This document shows positions 10,488 through 22,984 of a stretch of 64,000 nt of DNA, piece after piece; the stretch's first letter is position 1, and every line of letters starts with the position of its first letter. The notes below the pieces were generated by a model. It searched no databases, was not told where the DNA came from, and was given only the letters and a program-made list of their open reading frames with translations. Source of the DNA: Marsupella aquatica (Eukaryota > Marchantiophyta); contig OZ316893.1 of NCBI GenBank assembly GCA_973895155.1, positions 11,284,001-11,348,000 of the forward strand. The letters are read 5' to 3'. A program made the translations under genes and the position numbers.

Positions 10488-11928
10488 CTCCGTCCGTCCT
10501 TGGAAACCAATTCGAATCTCACCGCTTGTACAAGTTCAGAATTCGGAGCTCCAGTTCGATCAAGCCAAACACGGCAAAAAGTGAATGATGAACACGCAGC
10601 AAGGTGAGACAGAGAGAGAAAGAGAGAGGGAATGCGCAGAAAAGTCGAGACTCATCAATGTGCAGTTGAAGGTCGAGTTCCTTTGTCATCTGCAGCTTTT
10701 TAGTAACCTGTCCCCCAAAATTTTCCATTCCCAAAACAAAATTAACTATCAACCTTTCCCCATTTCGTCTACTGGTTACCACTAACTCAACCACGGTTAC
10801 AAAACTTTTGCTCTCATTGGTTAGGGCTCCCCTCACCATGTGGCAAGGCGCAATTGGCTCCGGATGAACCCACAGCCCTTGTGCTAAACCTCTCCGACCA
10901 TACTATGTAATAACTAGCCCAAGCTGTGCTTGGAAGTAGATCATAGTGTGTGTCTAGTTCCACCACCCCCAACTATATCTATGGGCATTACTCAAAAACA
11001 ACATACAGAGGTGCTACATCCAATGATCACATAAATCCTACTAGTAAATCTCCAACTACAAGCTAGAGTTGGGGCCTGCTAGAGTTGGGGACTAGTGTAG
11101 GTTTCTAGAGTGAAGCCTCTAGCTACTAACTCCATGGCTCATCATGTGGATAAGAAAACTGATGTCTACCATGTATGTCATGTCAAATGATAATCATGAG
11201 TGCTTTTTGTTATGATTTCTATTTATATTAAAACTGATCTCTATGGCCCCACCATATTATATGTGCATAAGTGGGATGTGGGATAAACAAAACTGAAAGT
11301 GGGATGTGCATAGAAAAGAGTACTATGATATGTTATGTATGATTATTAAAATGATGATATGTATGATAATTTTTTATCATTTCATTAACCTTCAAAACAT
11401 GTGAATAAGGAATATATTTTGGTGACATTTTTATTGTCATCCCCGCTATTCACGTTCAAAGAACGGGTAGTCGGGGCTAGTAATCAAGCGATACATGGTT
11501 CATATTTCCATGGGAACAGGTGCAAGAAAGCTTGTACTAAACTCTAAACCTGTTGATCATACCAAGTCTCCACAGATTAAACTTTCTCTATCTCTTAGAT
11601 GACCCCATAACAAAAAATCCAAGTTTTATTCACTAGCAAAGTCCTGCTACTAAATGCCCCGCCCGCCCTGCAACTGCCATCTTGAATGGACGACAAAGAT
11701 TGGACATGAACACATCAATCCCAGGGCAGCAGATGACTACACACAAAGTTGAATTGGCACAAATAATGCTTTTGAATGAGCTGAACCCCAAAGCTGACCA
11801 GCTGGGATGTTGAGGCAGGATTGTATTCAGCATCTGCCCTTTGCTAAACCTTCAATGGGGGTAGTTTCAGGTACATTGGTGGGATTGCTCTTACTCTCCA
11901 AAAAAAATGGCTTTAGATATGCTTTTGA
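10488..11928. other. Intergenic with an old dispersed repeat
   Basis: The first ~150 bp should be the 5' region of LSM3. From about 10885 on it consists of a dispersed repeat copy (separate entry). Its remaining 11041-11480 portion and 11661-11928 contain no recognised gene. Confidence 0.4.
10885..11660. repeat. Dispersed repeat, copy 1 (interrupted)
   Basis: Stretches 10885-11040 and 11480-11660 match 19705-19890 and 19917-20105 closely in the same orientation (shared words include taataactagcccaagctg, cattactcaaaaacaaca and ctctatctcttagatgaccc). Copy 1 has ~440 bp extra in the middle. This is probably a decayed transposable element family. Confidence 0.85.
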
Positions 11929-12272
11929 TGTTAGATATTGCTCTAGTCTTGTGACTCATGAGCTAACTACAGTTAGGCTAACTCGGGTTAGGACTTAGCT
12001 AATGTTAGCGGTAGTGCTATTGTGCATATAGTCAGGGCTGATGCCAGACCTTGGTGGAACTTAGGCTCATTGTTGCGGAGCTAGTTGAGAGATAGGGAGA
12101 GCTTGTGCTATGGATGCTTGGTATGGCCGGTCGGCCTAGAGTGCAGTAAAGCTCTTGTGTGTTCCCGTGGACGTACCCTCATGTGGAGGTGAATCACGTA
12201 TCTCTCTGTGTCGACTATTGTGCGTTGGATGGTTCATGGGCTTGCCGTTGCGAATATTGTCTATGCTCAACA
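11929..12272 (+). repeat. 5' LTR of the copia element
   Basis: 344 bp from tgttagatattgctc to ctatgctcaaca, followed two bases later by the primer binding site. Confidence 0.95.
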
Positions 12273-12274
12273 AG

Positions 12275-12286
12275 TGGTATCAGAGC
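12275..12286 (+). other. Primer binding site, initiator tRNA-Met type
   Basis: The sequence tggtatcagagc is the classic complement to the 3' end of plant initiator methionine tRNA used by most plant copia elements. Confidence 0.93.
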
Positions 12287-13733
12287 ATGCCTGGGAGGTG
12301 ATGAGGTTTTTTCGTGACAGGTTTTTTCCAGCGTTCATTGTTGATGATACATTTGGGGTTTCGTCGTATGAAACTTGAATGTGTGTGGCTGTGCGGATAG
12401 GTTAGTGAGAGGGCTTTCTAACGGTGGTTAGAACTCGCTGATCGGTATCTGTGGTGCGGAGGAATCGAAGTTTGCGTCGTTCAGATTTTATTCGTGTTCG
12501 ACGGGTTTTCGGGGGAGAGACCAGAGTTTGCATTTTTCAACGGAGTGAGCTGTGCGGTACGGGAGGGATCACACATTATAGCTCAAGTTGAAGGTTGAAG
12601 CGAGCTGGTCATTTTGGTAGCTGGATTGCTGCCAAGTTGTTACCGAGTGCGTCGTGACGAGTGAAGGAGACGTTCAGGTTTTTTCACAAGCTATGGAGCT
12701 TGTTCTCATCTGAACCGGGTTTCCCTTTGTGACGTCCGACTTGTTGGGAGAGACGCGAAGTGTCACGGCTCTACGGTTTGATCACGGCGAGGCGGTCGTT
12801 TTGAGCCCGGGATTGGTACTTGACGCGGAGTGAAGGCGACGCGGCAGAAATAATTTACTCTGCTGGAGCTGCAGACTATGCCGGTGCAATTCGGCTACAT
12901 ATCCCGTTGGCGGCATTCACTTTTCTCGTTTAAATCAGCGGCAATTAAGGTGTGTGACTGATTTTTGAATGGGGGGGTCATTTTTGGCGTTTAAAGGGGG
13001 TTTGGTCCCTGTGTGTGTATATGAGGTGTATACACACACTTGGGCCCCGACTCCTCCCCCTGTGTATTTGTTTCCCCCCCCCTCCCCGCTCGCTGGTCGC
13101 CCCTGCCAGGCCCGCGCCCCCTACCTTTGCAAACCCCCGGCGCACCCTGAATACACGGCGCAACGGCGAGCTGCGCAGCGCCGGCCGGCGCGTTTGCAGC
13201 CGCTGCTGGCCGCGTTTAGCCCCCCCCGGCCCTAAGCAAGCCCGTATACAGGCCCCCGCCCTTTGTAACTCCCTCACGGCCGGCCGCTGCCTCGCGACGA
13301 CGTACTCGCGACCCCCGGCCCAGCTCTACCTGTACACGGCGGCTGCCGCCTGTACGCGGCCCCGTCGTTCCTCCCTTCCCGCCCGTGTTTACCCCCACCC
13401 ATATCCATGTACTCTGCCTGGCCCGCCTTGCGTATGCGCGACGCGGATGCGCGACGTGGATGCGCGTTTTTAAGGCGTATTTTTGCCAAAGGGCCTTTAC
13501 ACCCCCTTTTCAAGGCCAAATTTTTTGTCTTTCTTGCTGACTCTTCTATTGGCTGTCCCGGGCCCTGTGACCCTTTGTTTTAACCGCTCCGACAGGGGGA
13601 ACGGCCCCCTGTGAGACCTATTGTATTGTGCGGGAATATTCCCAAAAAATAGAGAGCTGTTTTTCGGCCGTTCGACAAAGATTCTGTCCGCCGAACGGTA
13701 ACTTTTTTGGTTCTTTTTCGGTGATTGTTTCAT
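12287..13733 (+). other. 5' leader of the copia element with a GC-rich tract
   Basis: An unusually long (~1.4 kb) untranslated leader. About 13000-13470 is strongly C/G-rich with many ccccc runs and short ORFs of proline/arginine-rich composition. Those ORFs look like composition artefacts, not genes. The rest is ordinary leader sequence. Confidence 0.6.
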
Positions 13734-16700
13734 ATGAGTGACTCGGAGGATACTGGAAGAATTGGCGTTAGTAGAGCTTCAAGATCGCGACGTTCAGGCG
13801 AAGAGTCTGAGAAGGAGCTGCTACCATTTGAGGAAGAACTAGTGACACCGGTACGATCACCGGTGCGGCGTGCAGTGGAGGAAGTTTTGTTACTACCAGA
13901 GCTATCGGTAGTGGGGAAGAAGAGGGAGATGGCTAGATTCGGAGGAGTGAAGTTTGAGGTGGAGAAGTACGATGGTCGTACTGATTACTTGCTCTGGGAG
14001 AAGCAAGTGAAGGGTGTTCTACGGGCCATGGGCTTAGCTCATCTGCTTTCTTCACGAGAGCAGTATGATGGAGACTGAGGAGGAGATCTCAGAGAAGCAG
14101 TGGAGACAGGAGCAGGTGATTGCTGTCAATGCATTGATGCTATATCTCAAGCCGCACATCATCAAGCAGCTGGATGATTATGCGGATTGCACGTCACTGT
14201 TCAAGGCTCTAAGAGAGAAATACTATCGGGAAGATGCGTCAGACCGGCTGTACAAGAAGTCTCTCTTGATGAGCCTCAGGCTCAAGGAAGGGAGCAAGAT
14301 GCAGGATCACTTGGATGAGTTTGACAGTCTAGCGGTGGATTTGTCAACTTAGGAAAAGGAGTTGAAGATGAGGATAAGGCCTTGCTTCTGCTAAGCTCCT
14401 TACCGCCGTCTTATCAAGGCTTGAAACAGGTGCTCTTGTACAGAGATCTGAAGTCCATTTCGTATAACGAGGTGGTGAGCTCTTTATTGTCTGATGATGC
14501 TCAGAAGAAACTAGGTCAATCACAGACAGCATCTTCTTCTGGCACTACGCTGAACGTGAACAGGGGAAGAGCAACGCAGCGCACGAATGGGCAGAACAGG
14601 TTTAGATCTACATCACGGGGGAGATCTAAATCCAGAGGGAAATTGCAAGAGAGGAAGCCTCTTGCATGTTGGAATTGTGGCAAGCCTGGCCACATGAAAA
14701 GGGATTGTCGAGTAAAGGTCCCTACTGCATCTGCTAACGCGACATCGAGCTCGCATAAAGTAGATTTACTCGATGATGTTGACATATTGTGATGTCAAGG
14801 TTATGCTCTCAACGTAGTGTCAAATCCAGGTAGTGATGACTGGATTCTAGATAGTGCATGTACTTTTCATATTTGCTCTAGAAGAGATTGTTTCAGTTCT
14901 TACACGGTTTCCAACGGGTCAGTGTTGATGGGAAATGGAATCCCATGTCAAGTTGTTGGACTTGGATCTGTAAGATTTTAGATGTTTGATGGTGTTGTGA
15001 GAACATTGAGGAATGTAAGACATATTCCCAGCATGATGAAAAATCTCATGTCACTTGGAGTTTTAGAGGCAAATGGCCATTAGTGAAGTTCTGCTAATGG
15101 TGTCCTTCAGGTTTCAACTGGTACTAAAGTTGTATTGAAGGGAAAGAGACATTGTAATCTATACGTTTTGGAGGGCAGTGTAGTCTCTGATCAAGCCAAT
15201 GTAACCTTATCTCATGAGGAGACGGCCCGGCTGTGGCACTTCCGTTTAGGCCACATGAGTGAAAAAGGTTTGGCTATTCTTCAGAAAAAAAGATTACTTT
15301 TTAATTTGCAATCTTGTAAGTTGGAATTTTGTGAACATTGTGTGCTTGGGAAGCAGCATAGGAAACCCTTCGGAATTGGAACTCACACCAGCAAGGAGGT
15401 ACTTGAGTATGTACATAGTGATGTGTGGGGTCCAGCCCCTACTCCCTCACATTCTGGACGGTTATACTATGTCACGTTCATAGACGATTACTCAAAGTAT
15501 GTGTGGATATACTTTCTACACAATAAGTCTGATGTTTTTGCCACTTTTAAGGAGTGGAAAGCCCAAGTTGAGAATCAGACTGGTAATAAGGTGAGATATC
15601 TTTGATTGGATAACGGCGGTGAATACAGTTCCGGGGAATTTGGAACGTATTGTAAGGAGCAGGGGATTATCCACCATCTCACAACAAGTTATACTCCTCA
15701 GCAGAATGGTGTTTCTGAGAGACTCAACCGAACATTATTGGACCGCTCGAGGAGTATGTTGAGTCAATCATGCTTACCACATGAGTTTTGGGCTGAAGCT
15801 GTCAACACTGCAGCTTATTTGGTAAATTTTTCTCCATCCAGTTCTATTGGATTCAAGACGCCATTTGAAATGAGGTACGGGCGTCCAGCAGATTACTCAC
15901 ATCTGAAATTTTTTGGATGTGATGCTTATGTGCTTACACCTTCCCAGCTTCGATCCAAGTTGGACTCCAAGTCAAAGAAGTGCATTTTTCTTGGTTATCA
16001 GAAAGGTGTGAAGGGTTATAGGTTATGGGATCCAGTAACCTGTAAGCTAATTGTCAGTAGAGATGTGTCCTTTAATGAATCTAGATCATCAAAGGAGGGG
16101 GAGAGTTCTCAGGACTCCCATATTGACAAGGGGAAATCTCCCATTCCGGACGAGGTTGAGGGGGAGATTAGTCATGATGATGTTCATGACAGGAGAGATG
16201 GAGAAGCTTCGGGCTTGGAGTTGGTTTCTGTGATGGAACAAGAGGAGTAGATTGTTGCTGGGGTACCTCCAATTCAACCAGCAGCAGCAGCAGATCAGCC
16301 TGAGTCATCTACTAGAAGAACTTCCAGTCGTTCTACTAGAGCTCCTACCAGGTATGGTCAATGGGCAGACTCATCTAAGCTAGATGATATTGACATTGCA
16401 CCTGATGAAGATGATATGGCTTTGATCTTGGAAGAAGGAGAGCCTTCTTCGTATAGTGAGGCTTGTGCTTCAGAGCAGAAGCACGAGTGGAATGCAGCAA
16501 TGCAGAGGGAGTTGCAATCTTTGAGTGACAACAAGACATGGGAGCTGGTGGAGCTTCCAAGTGGTCAGCAAGTGGTGGACAACAAGTGGATTTACAAGTT
16601 GAAGGATAGTCCTTCAGAGGGTGGAGACAAGATCTACAAGGCAAGGCTTGTTGCCAAGGGATTCACTCAGGAGAAAGGAGTGGATTACAATGAGGTCTTT

Positions 16701-18011
16701 TCACCGGTTGCTAAGTATTGCACAATTCGGATCTTGTGTCAGCTTGTTGTGTTTTTTGGTCTGGTGATGGATCAGATGGATGTTGTTACTGCTTTGCTCT
16801 ATGGCAACTTGGAAGAGATGATCTTCATGAGACAACCACTAGGTTTTATGAAGAAGGGCCAAGAGAACTTAGTTTGTAGATTGCTCAAGTCCTTGTATGG
16901 ATTGAAGCAGTCTCCCAGACAGTGGAACAAGCGGTTTGATGATTTCATGCTTGCTCAAGGTTTTACAAGGATGGTGTATGATCCTTGTGTGTATACGAAA
17001 TCAGTCAAGAATGATGTATTTGGTTTCATCATTCTGGTGATCTATGTGGATGACATGCTGATTGTGGCTAAAGATCAATCTGAGGTTGACAGTCTCAAGG
17101 CGAAATTGAGTGTTGAATTCAGGATGAAGGATCTTGGTAAGGCCAAGAGGATCTTAGGGATGGAGATTTTTAGGAACTCTGAGACTGGACAGTTATGCTT
17201 GAGTCAAGGCCAGTATGCGAGGAAAGTACTTGCACGATTCAACATGGAGAACTGTAAGCCAGTGAGTATTCATTTAGCTTCATATTTCAAGTTATCATCG
17301 GCTTTCTCTCCTACGGATGCTGTGGAGAAAGGTCTGATGGCTAAGATTCCTTATGAGAAGGCAGTAGGCAGTCTGATGTATGTGATGACTTGTACTAGGC
17401 CTGACTTGGCCCTAGCGATGGGCAAGGTTAGCAGATTCATGTCAAATCCAGGGAAGGTACATTGGGAAGCTGTGAAATGGATTCTTAGGTATGTGAGGGG
17501 AACACAGGACTATGGATTACTATTTGATAACAGATCAGATAGAACGTTAGTTGGCTATGTAGATTCTGACTATGGAGGCTGTCTGGATACAAGGAGGTCT
17601 ACAACTGGGTTTGTATACACTCTTGGAGGAGGATGTATCAGTTGGAAATCTACCTTGCAGAAGTGTATATCTCAGTCTACTACAAAAGCAGAGTATGTTG
17701 CAGCATTAGAAGCAACAAAGGAAGCAATTTGGTTGGATAAGTTGATTACGAAGATGGGTTTAGAGCATGGAAAAATGACTCTAAACTGTGATAGTCAGAG
17801 TGCTCTTCACTTGGCTGCTAACCAGGTGATGGATAGCAGGGTGAAGCACATTGATATCAGGTACCATTTTATCAGGCAAGCAGTGTCTGATAAAACTTTT
17901 GAGCTAGTCAAGATTGATGGAAAGCTCAATCCCGCTGATGCTTTTACCAAAGTGATTCCTTTGGAAAGTTTCTCAAGACACCGTGCTACTTTGCAGGTTT
18001 TGCAGTTGTAG
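13734..18011 (+). pseudogene. Copia gag-pol polyprotein, disabled
   Basis: Start ATG at 13734. Gag carries the UBN2-type region and a zinc knuckle (CWNCGKPGHMKRDC, ~14670-14710). Protease has DWILDSACTFH (~14835). Integrase has the H-H-C-C finger (LWHFRLGHM, CEHCVLG), the first Asp in VHSDVWGP, the second in LDNGGEY, and the Glu in QQNGVSERLNR. Reverse transcriptase has YKARLVAKGFTQEKG, MDVVTALLYGNL and the catalytic YVDDM. RNase H has GYVDSDYGGCLDTRRS and ISQSTTKAEY. Breaks: the gag frame shifts away near 14060 and back near 14350. In-frame stops fall at 14790, 14979, 15081/15084, 15603 and 16248. The last 531 codons (16416-18011) are intact. Confidence 0.95.
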
Positions 18012-18196
18012 TGCAAGTAGAGTTATTTAGCAATGTGTGACTATTTGTATATGGATTACTCATTCTTGTTTGGCTACGGCTTAGTTCTAGTTAACCCTTG
18101 TGGTTTTTAGGGGGAGACCTGGTTTGGTGATTGTCTAGAACTTCCCGCTGAGGATTCCATATGGTAGCATTTAGTCTAGTCCCCAAGACAAGAGTC

Positions 18197-18207
18197 AAGA
18201 GGGAGTT
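18197..18207 (+). other. Polypurine tract of the copia element
   Basis: A purine-rich run (aagagggagtt) directly abuts the 3' LTR, the expected plus-strand primer position. Confidence 0.7.
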
Positions 18208-18552
18208 TGTTAGATATTGCTCTAGTCTTGTGACTCATGAGCTAACTACAGTTAGGCTAACTCGGGTTAGGACTTAGCTAATGTTAGCAGTAGTGCTATT
18301 GTGCATATAGCCAGGGCTGATGCTAGACCCTGGTGGAACTTAGGCTCATTGTTACGGAGCTAGTTGAGAGATAGGGAGAGCTTGTGCTGTGGATGCTTGG
18401 TATGGACGGTCGGCCTAGAGTGCAGTAAAAGCTCTTGTGTGTTCCCGTGGACGTAGCCTCATGTGGAGGTGAACCACGTATCTCTTTGTGTCGACTATTG
18501 TGTATTGGATGGTTCATGGGCTTGCCGTTGCGAATATCGTCTATGCTCAACA
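18208..18552 (+). repeat. 3' LTR of the copia element
   Basis: 345 bp, same boundaries as the 5' LTR, with one inserted A in cagtaaaagctc and roughly a dozen substitutions. Confidence 0.95.
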
Positions 18553-19471
18553 TTTGAGAAGCCATGAGTACCCAAAATTCCCTGGTAGCAAGGAGGTAGT
18601 ACACTTTCATCCCTGAAAGATTTTGACTCATATTTGTAGTTCATTATTCTCATTTCTACACACTCAAAAACAAAGGCAACTTTCATGCAAATGAAGTCTT
18701 ACTTTCTTTTACCCAAGAAAGTGAAGATAAATCTAAAAATGCCTTGCACAAAAGGATAGAAAAATACAAATAGAGAAATCTTGAAGAGGTTTAAGTATAC
18801 AGTCCGTTCATAAAACATGTATTAGCTTCTTTATGAGCATTAAAAGTGCATAAGGATAGGGCCCGTGAAGTTGTGGGCACACATGAGTGTTTTATATTGA
18901 AATGGTTACTTAGAATATTCATAAAATATGCATGGAATTTTTTTCAGGTTTCACAAACACTACCTAAAATTATGTCATAGGAGCTGAAATTTTCAATAAA
19001 GCAGTGAATAAATGGCTTTAGCTGGACTTTTAAGGGGCTACTATTGCCCATAATTCCCTGGTACCAATGAGTTTTTATACCAAGAGGTGAGTAAAGACAA
19101 ATCTCAAATGCCTTGCACAGCGAGTGATGGGCATTCTTTTCCACTAAATATAGATAAATACAAAGAGAACAATAGTGAAGGGGTTGAAGTACATAGAGCC
19201 CTCATTTTGAGGGGCGTTAATATGGCCAATAATGCCCTCTCTGTTATCAGGACATTACTATGTACTTAAATCCCTTCAAGCTAGGGATAGTACTAGTGTA
19301 GCCCATAATGCACTCTTAACAGGGCACTGATACACTTATTAAAGGTCTAAGAGATATTAACTTTTACTAGTTTTAGTAAAAGTAAAAGAGACTTTCCATA
19401 AATAATTCCCCAATCCAAATCTGAACTGTGCCTTCTTCAATCTCCATAGAAGCACCATGTATTACAAAGAG

Positions 19472-19507
19472 TTTTTTTTTTTTTTTTTTTTTGGGGGGGG
19501 GGGGGGG
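19472..19507 (+). repeat. Homopolymer pair T21-G15
   Basis: An uninterrupted run of 21 T followed directly by 15 G. Confidence 0.95.
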
Positions 19508-19704
19508 TGTGCAATAAGTATACAAGTTCTTATTGGCATATTCCCCAAACTGGTAGAAATTACCCGCCCCGAAACTAATTTAATTATCAGGTTGCCCCCT
19601 GAGAATTGTCAGGTTAGTATATCAAGTGTCAAGCCAAACTATATACTAACTCAAGATGGCATATGGATGGTTTGTGGCACAGGGAGACTTGGGATATTTG
19701 TGTG

Positions 19705-20105
19705 TTAAACCTCTCTGACCGTACGATGTAATAACTAGCCCAAGCTGTGCTCTTAAGTAGATCATAGTGTGTGTTTAGTTTCACCACTAGATCATATAGT
19801 GTGTTTAGTTTCACCACCCCCAACTGTATCTATGGCCATTACTCAAAAACAACATACACAGGTGCTACATCCAATTCAAATGATTACATTGATATTCAAA
19901 TGATTACATTGATAATCAAAACAAGAGATGCATGGTTCACCTTTCCATGGGAACAGGTGCAAGAGAACTAGTACTAAACTCTAAACTGGTTGATCAGACC
20001 AAGTTACTTTCCACAGTCAGACTAAACTTTCTCTATCTCTTAGATGACCCCATAACAATTAGACTAAGTTTCATTCTTTAGCAAAGTCCTGCTACTAAAT
20101 GCACT
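19705..20105. repeat. Dispersed repeat, copy 2
   Basis: Closely related, same-strand partner of 10885-11660 without the central insertion. It adds its own internal duplication of the agtgtgtttagtttcaccac segment. Confidence 0.85.
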
Positions 20106-20362
20106 AGTGACACATCTAACCTTAACCAAGTGCCTGATTATGGTTCAAATAATTGCTATAATTACACAGTAACTCTGAACCCAAAAATAAATGCCTGCCA
20201 AGAGTCATGGTTTAAAGATTGAGCTCTAACCATAGACCTTTATCCTTGCTTTCCATAGGGCTTTATTGGATAGATTCGTGCTCAGACAATACACAATTTG
20301 GATTCAATATCATTGGAACAATGGAAGGTTGAGGGCCACATTTTATGATTAAGGTCAAGGCT

Positions 20363-20926
20363 CTACCTCTGGCCCTTGGAGAGCAAGGAACGGGCAACAA
20401 TGCCATGTCCCTGAGAAAGATGGGCAAGCAAGGAAAAGAACTTTTGTGGGCCGAAAATGTTCAGCAGATTCTCTATGGGTGGTGGGTCTGGGGAGACGAG
20501 AAAAGAGAGGGCGTTATAGAAAGGAGACGTCTGGAATGAGTCTTGGCCTGGGATCATAAGTGCAGGATATTGAGGTGCCGTGATTGCCCAACTGGATGAT
20601 GAATGTCTGAACTCTGAAGGACCCTCCATAATTGGATTTGGGATGGATGAAGCATTGTCCTCCAATTCTTGGTGCTGGTGTTTGTGGGCGGCTGTATAGA
20701 TTGGCAAAGATTCTATCTGGGATTTCCAAGAGCCTTCAAAACTCGGGTTTTCTGGGCTACAATTTCGAGTTTGGTGGGAGAGCCTCAACGATTTAAGAAA
20801 ACTGTTCGGTGTGACTCTTCGTGGTTCTGTTTCTCCACGGGCTCTGTCTCCTCCTGCTTCTGCGGTGAGATGTAATCTCGGCAGCAACAGCAGCAAATTA
20901 ATGTGACAGGTCAAGGATGCCTGCAT
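20363..20926 (-). CDS. Doubtful 187-residue ORF, unknown
   Basis: An open frame starting with a short leucine-rich stretch (residues 8-20, HINLLLLLPRLHL) that could be read as a weak signal sequence. The rest is polar, serine- and proline-rich, with no motif I recognise. No flanking exon with matching phase was evident. It could be a lineage-specific gene, a fragment of a decayed gene, or chance. Confidence 0.22.
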   Translation of the reverse strand: MQASLTCHINLLLLLPRLHLTAEAGGDRARGETEPRRVTPNSFLKSLRLSHQTRNCSPENPSFEGSWKSQIESLPIYTAAHKHQHQELEDNASSIPNPIMEGPSEFRHSSSSWAITAPQYPALMIPGQDSFQTSPFYNALSFLVSPDPPPIENLLNIFGPQKFFSLLAHLSQGHGIVARSLLSKGQR

Positions 20927-22984
20927 GTACCGGGCAAACAGGTGTGCTCTCGATCGCTCTCTCTTGTTGACAATGATTTCGTTAAAATCGTTTGTTCCTA
21001 TTTCTAGGAGACATGCAAAAGAACAATTTCGCTGTGGGGTGCTTGGTGTTGAGGTAAGATTGGGTCCCCTACGATCTTACTTTCCGTTCCGTCTCTCTGT
21101 TTCGGGGACATGAGGCCATGGCAAGCTTCAAACGAGCCGCGAATCTTTAGATTCCATTCGTTTCATTATCCACTTCCGGTTGCGAATCTGTTAACTTTCT
21201 AAATCGTTGACTTGAATTGTCTTTCTCCAAAGACGAAATGAATGATAGAAATAATCTGATCTGTCACATCATCTAGAAGCGCTGACATCCGGTCACAAGG
21301 CCGGATTGAGACCCCTTGTACTGCAATTGTCCCCTTTTTACTATCTATCGCCCTAAGGATAATCTCAACCACCACCAAACCTCCACCAGGGCCCCTCGCT
21401 CCTCTTAAGTCTTTATGTCCTCCCGATCCAAGTAAACAAGCTGAGATAGGGGAGGTTTCTGTCTGGTCTCCATCTGCCTCGATCTATTAATGGACTGCAG
21501 AACGAGATTCTATTCAAAGATAGCATGACACGAGTGCGTCCAGTGAAAGCTGGACGACATTTTAGGTGGTTGAATCAAAACTTCGAAGAGTAGCGAAATA
21601 ATAAATTTACCTTCACAGCCTGTTAAGCATTCTGTAACACTCTTAAGATTTACACCCCATGCCAGTGATTCATAACACCTGAACTTGCAGCACTGTCATG
21701 AGAGCTTTAGAGATGCTACCATTCTTGATTTCTGCCTGTATTTTGTCTATAAATTCCTAGAATGTTGATGGGTTACCGGGCAATTTTTCGCTATCTGCCG
21801 TGTCTCGTTAATAGATCTCTAGGATAGTGTTTCTGAAGAATGTTCTCAAATTAGAAGGCGTTGTCTCAACTGTGGATTTTTTCGGGCAACTCAGTAATTC
21901 TCTCATAGTATGAAACTATCGTATGTATTGTGTTTCTCCCGGTAGTTATTGGATCCTGTAGGTAATTGTTTGCATTAGATGAAGCTCTGCAAGGGTGATA
22001 GTGACAGTAGAACTTGCCCATGATGTTCATGGGCACCGATCTCTTTCCTTCCCTTTTTCCTTGGATGAGCGGACTCGCATAAGTTTATAAGGAATCAGGT
22101 AGCCAGTTAATCTTATTGTTTGGAAATATTGTGATTTACGGCATCAATAGGCCAGTACTTCTCGAACCTGAAATATCATTATAAGGCATACTAGTCCCAA
22201 ACATAATTAGTGTGGTATGCATTTAAACAATCAGTGCTCTGTAATATTCAGCAAGCTGTCCTAGTTTCCGTAGCGAAGAATTCAAGCTAGCTTCTGGAGA
22301 TTGTTTCTCCTTTCAGAATTTCAATGAGCTGCTCACCTTATAGTAATCTGAAATAAGTACTTCAACATCTGGCCTGTTGTCACTGCATAGTGGTTTCAAG
22401 TCCCTGGTAGACAAGGAGATCTCAATTCACTTGTAACCTTTGAGGCACTCTTTTTGGTACAAACCCTAGTTTAGGTGGAGGAGGCCCTTGTCCTGGAGCC
22501 CTTCCATGATTAAACGGCAACCGTCATCAGTCACATGTGTACTTGAATCTGGACAGTGAGATTGCACCTATAGTTTAGTATAACAGGTCCGGGCCAGAGG
22601 AAACCTTGGGGGTAAGGTCAGCAGATTGATTGATTTGAATATCAGGAGCGTCCACTAGCCTTACGAGCGAAACGACAGAATTAGTCCGAATTCATAGTAA
22701 TGTTCAGATGTACTCGTTGGCTATCGGTACATCTGATTTCCCAGCATAAATGGTGACTGATCAATGTTCTCTCTGCGTGTTGATTGCAGTAGCACAACTA
22801 CATTCTCCCCTCCCTGCAAGACAATAGTTCTAGAAATGGCATCCGAGGCTGAAATTAGGTTCTGGAATCTGGGCAATTTTGCAAGGCTCCACACTATGGC
22901 GTGAGTCCTTGCATGCCCCCTGCCTCTATCAAGTTTCATGGTGGCCTATAACTTTCACTAGTCCAGAGCGAGAGGCTAAGTCAA
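20927..22984. other. Intergenic or upstream part of the F-box gene
   Basis: No gene recognised. A stop in the F-box frame at 22949, followed by a plausible acceptor (ctttcactag) at 22961, leaves room for an upstream exon of the F-box gene here. Confidence 0.4.

Larger units (their letters stand above)
11929..18552 (+). mobile_element. Ty1-copia LTR retrotransposon, full length but inactive
   Basis: Long terminal repeats of ~345 bp bound a gag-pol region in the copia order protease, integrase, reverse transcriptase, RNase H. The 5-bp direct repeat tttga lies immediately outside both LTRs (11924-11928 and 18553-18557), so this is a single intact insertion. The LTRs start TGTTAG and end CAACA/TCAACA. 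By eye they differ at about 14 positions, mostly transitions, which points to a moderately old insertion. Several stops and a two-way frame change in gag-pol mean it cannot make its proteins. Confidence 0.97.
18558..20362. other. Intergenic with a simple repeat and a dispersed-repeat copy
   Basis: AT-rich non-coding sequence. It contains the T21-G15 tract at 19472-19507, the second dispersed-repeat copy, and small direct duplications at 19780-19815 and 19880-19910 (attcaaatgattacattgat twice). No gene recognised. Confidence 0.4.

Noticed and set aside
12969-13519. Several overlapping Pro/Arg/Cys-rich ORFs on both strands
   Set aside because: They sit in the GC-rich leader of the copia element, start at alternative codons in part, and reflect C-runs; none has a domain.
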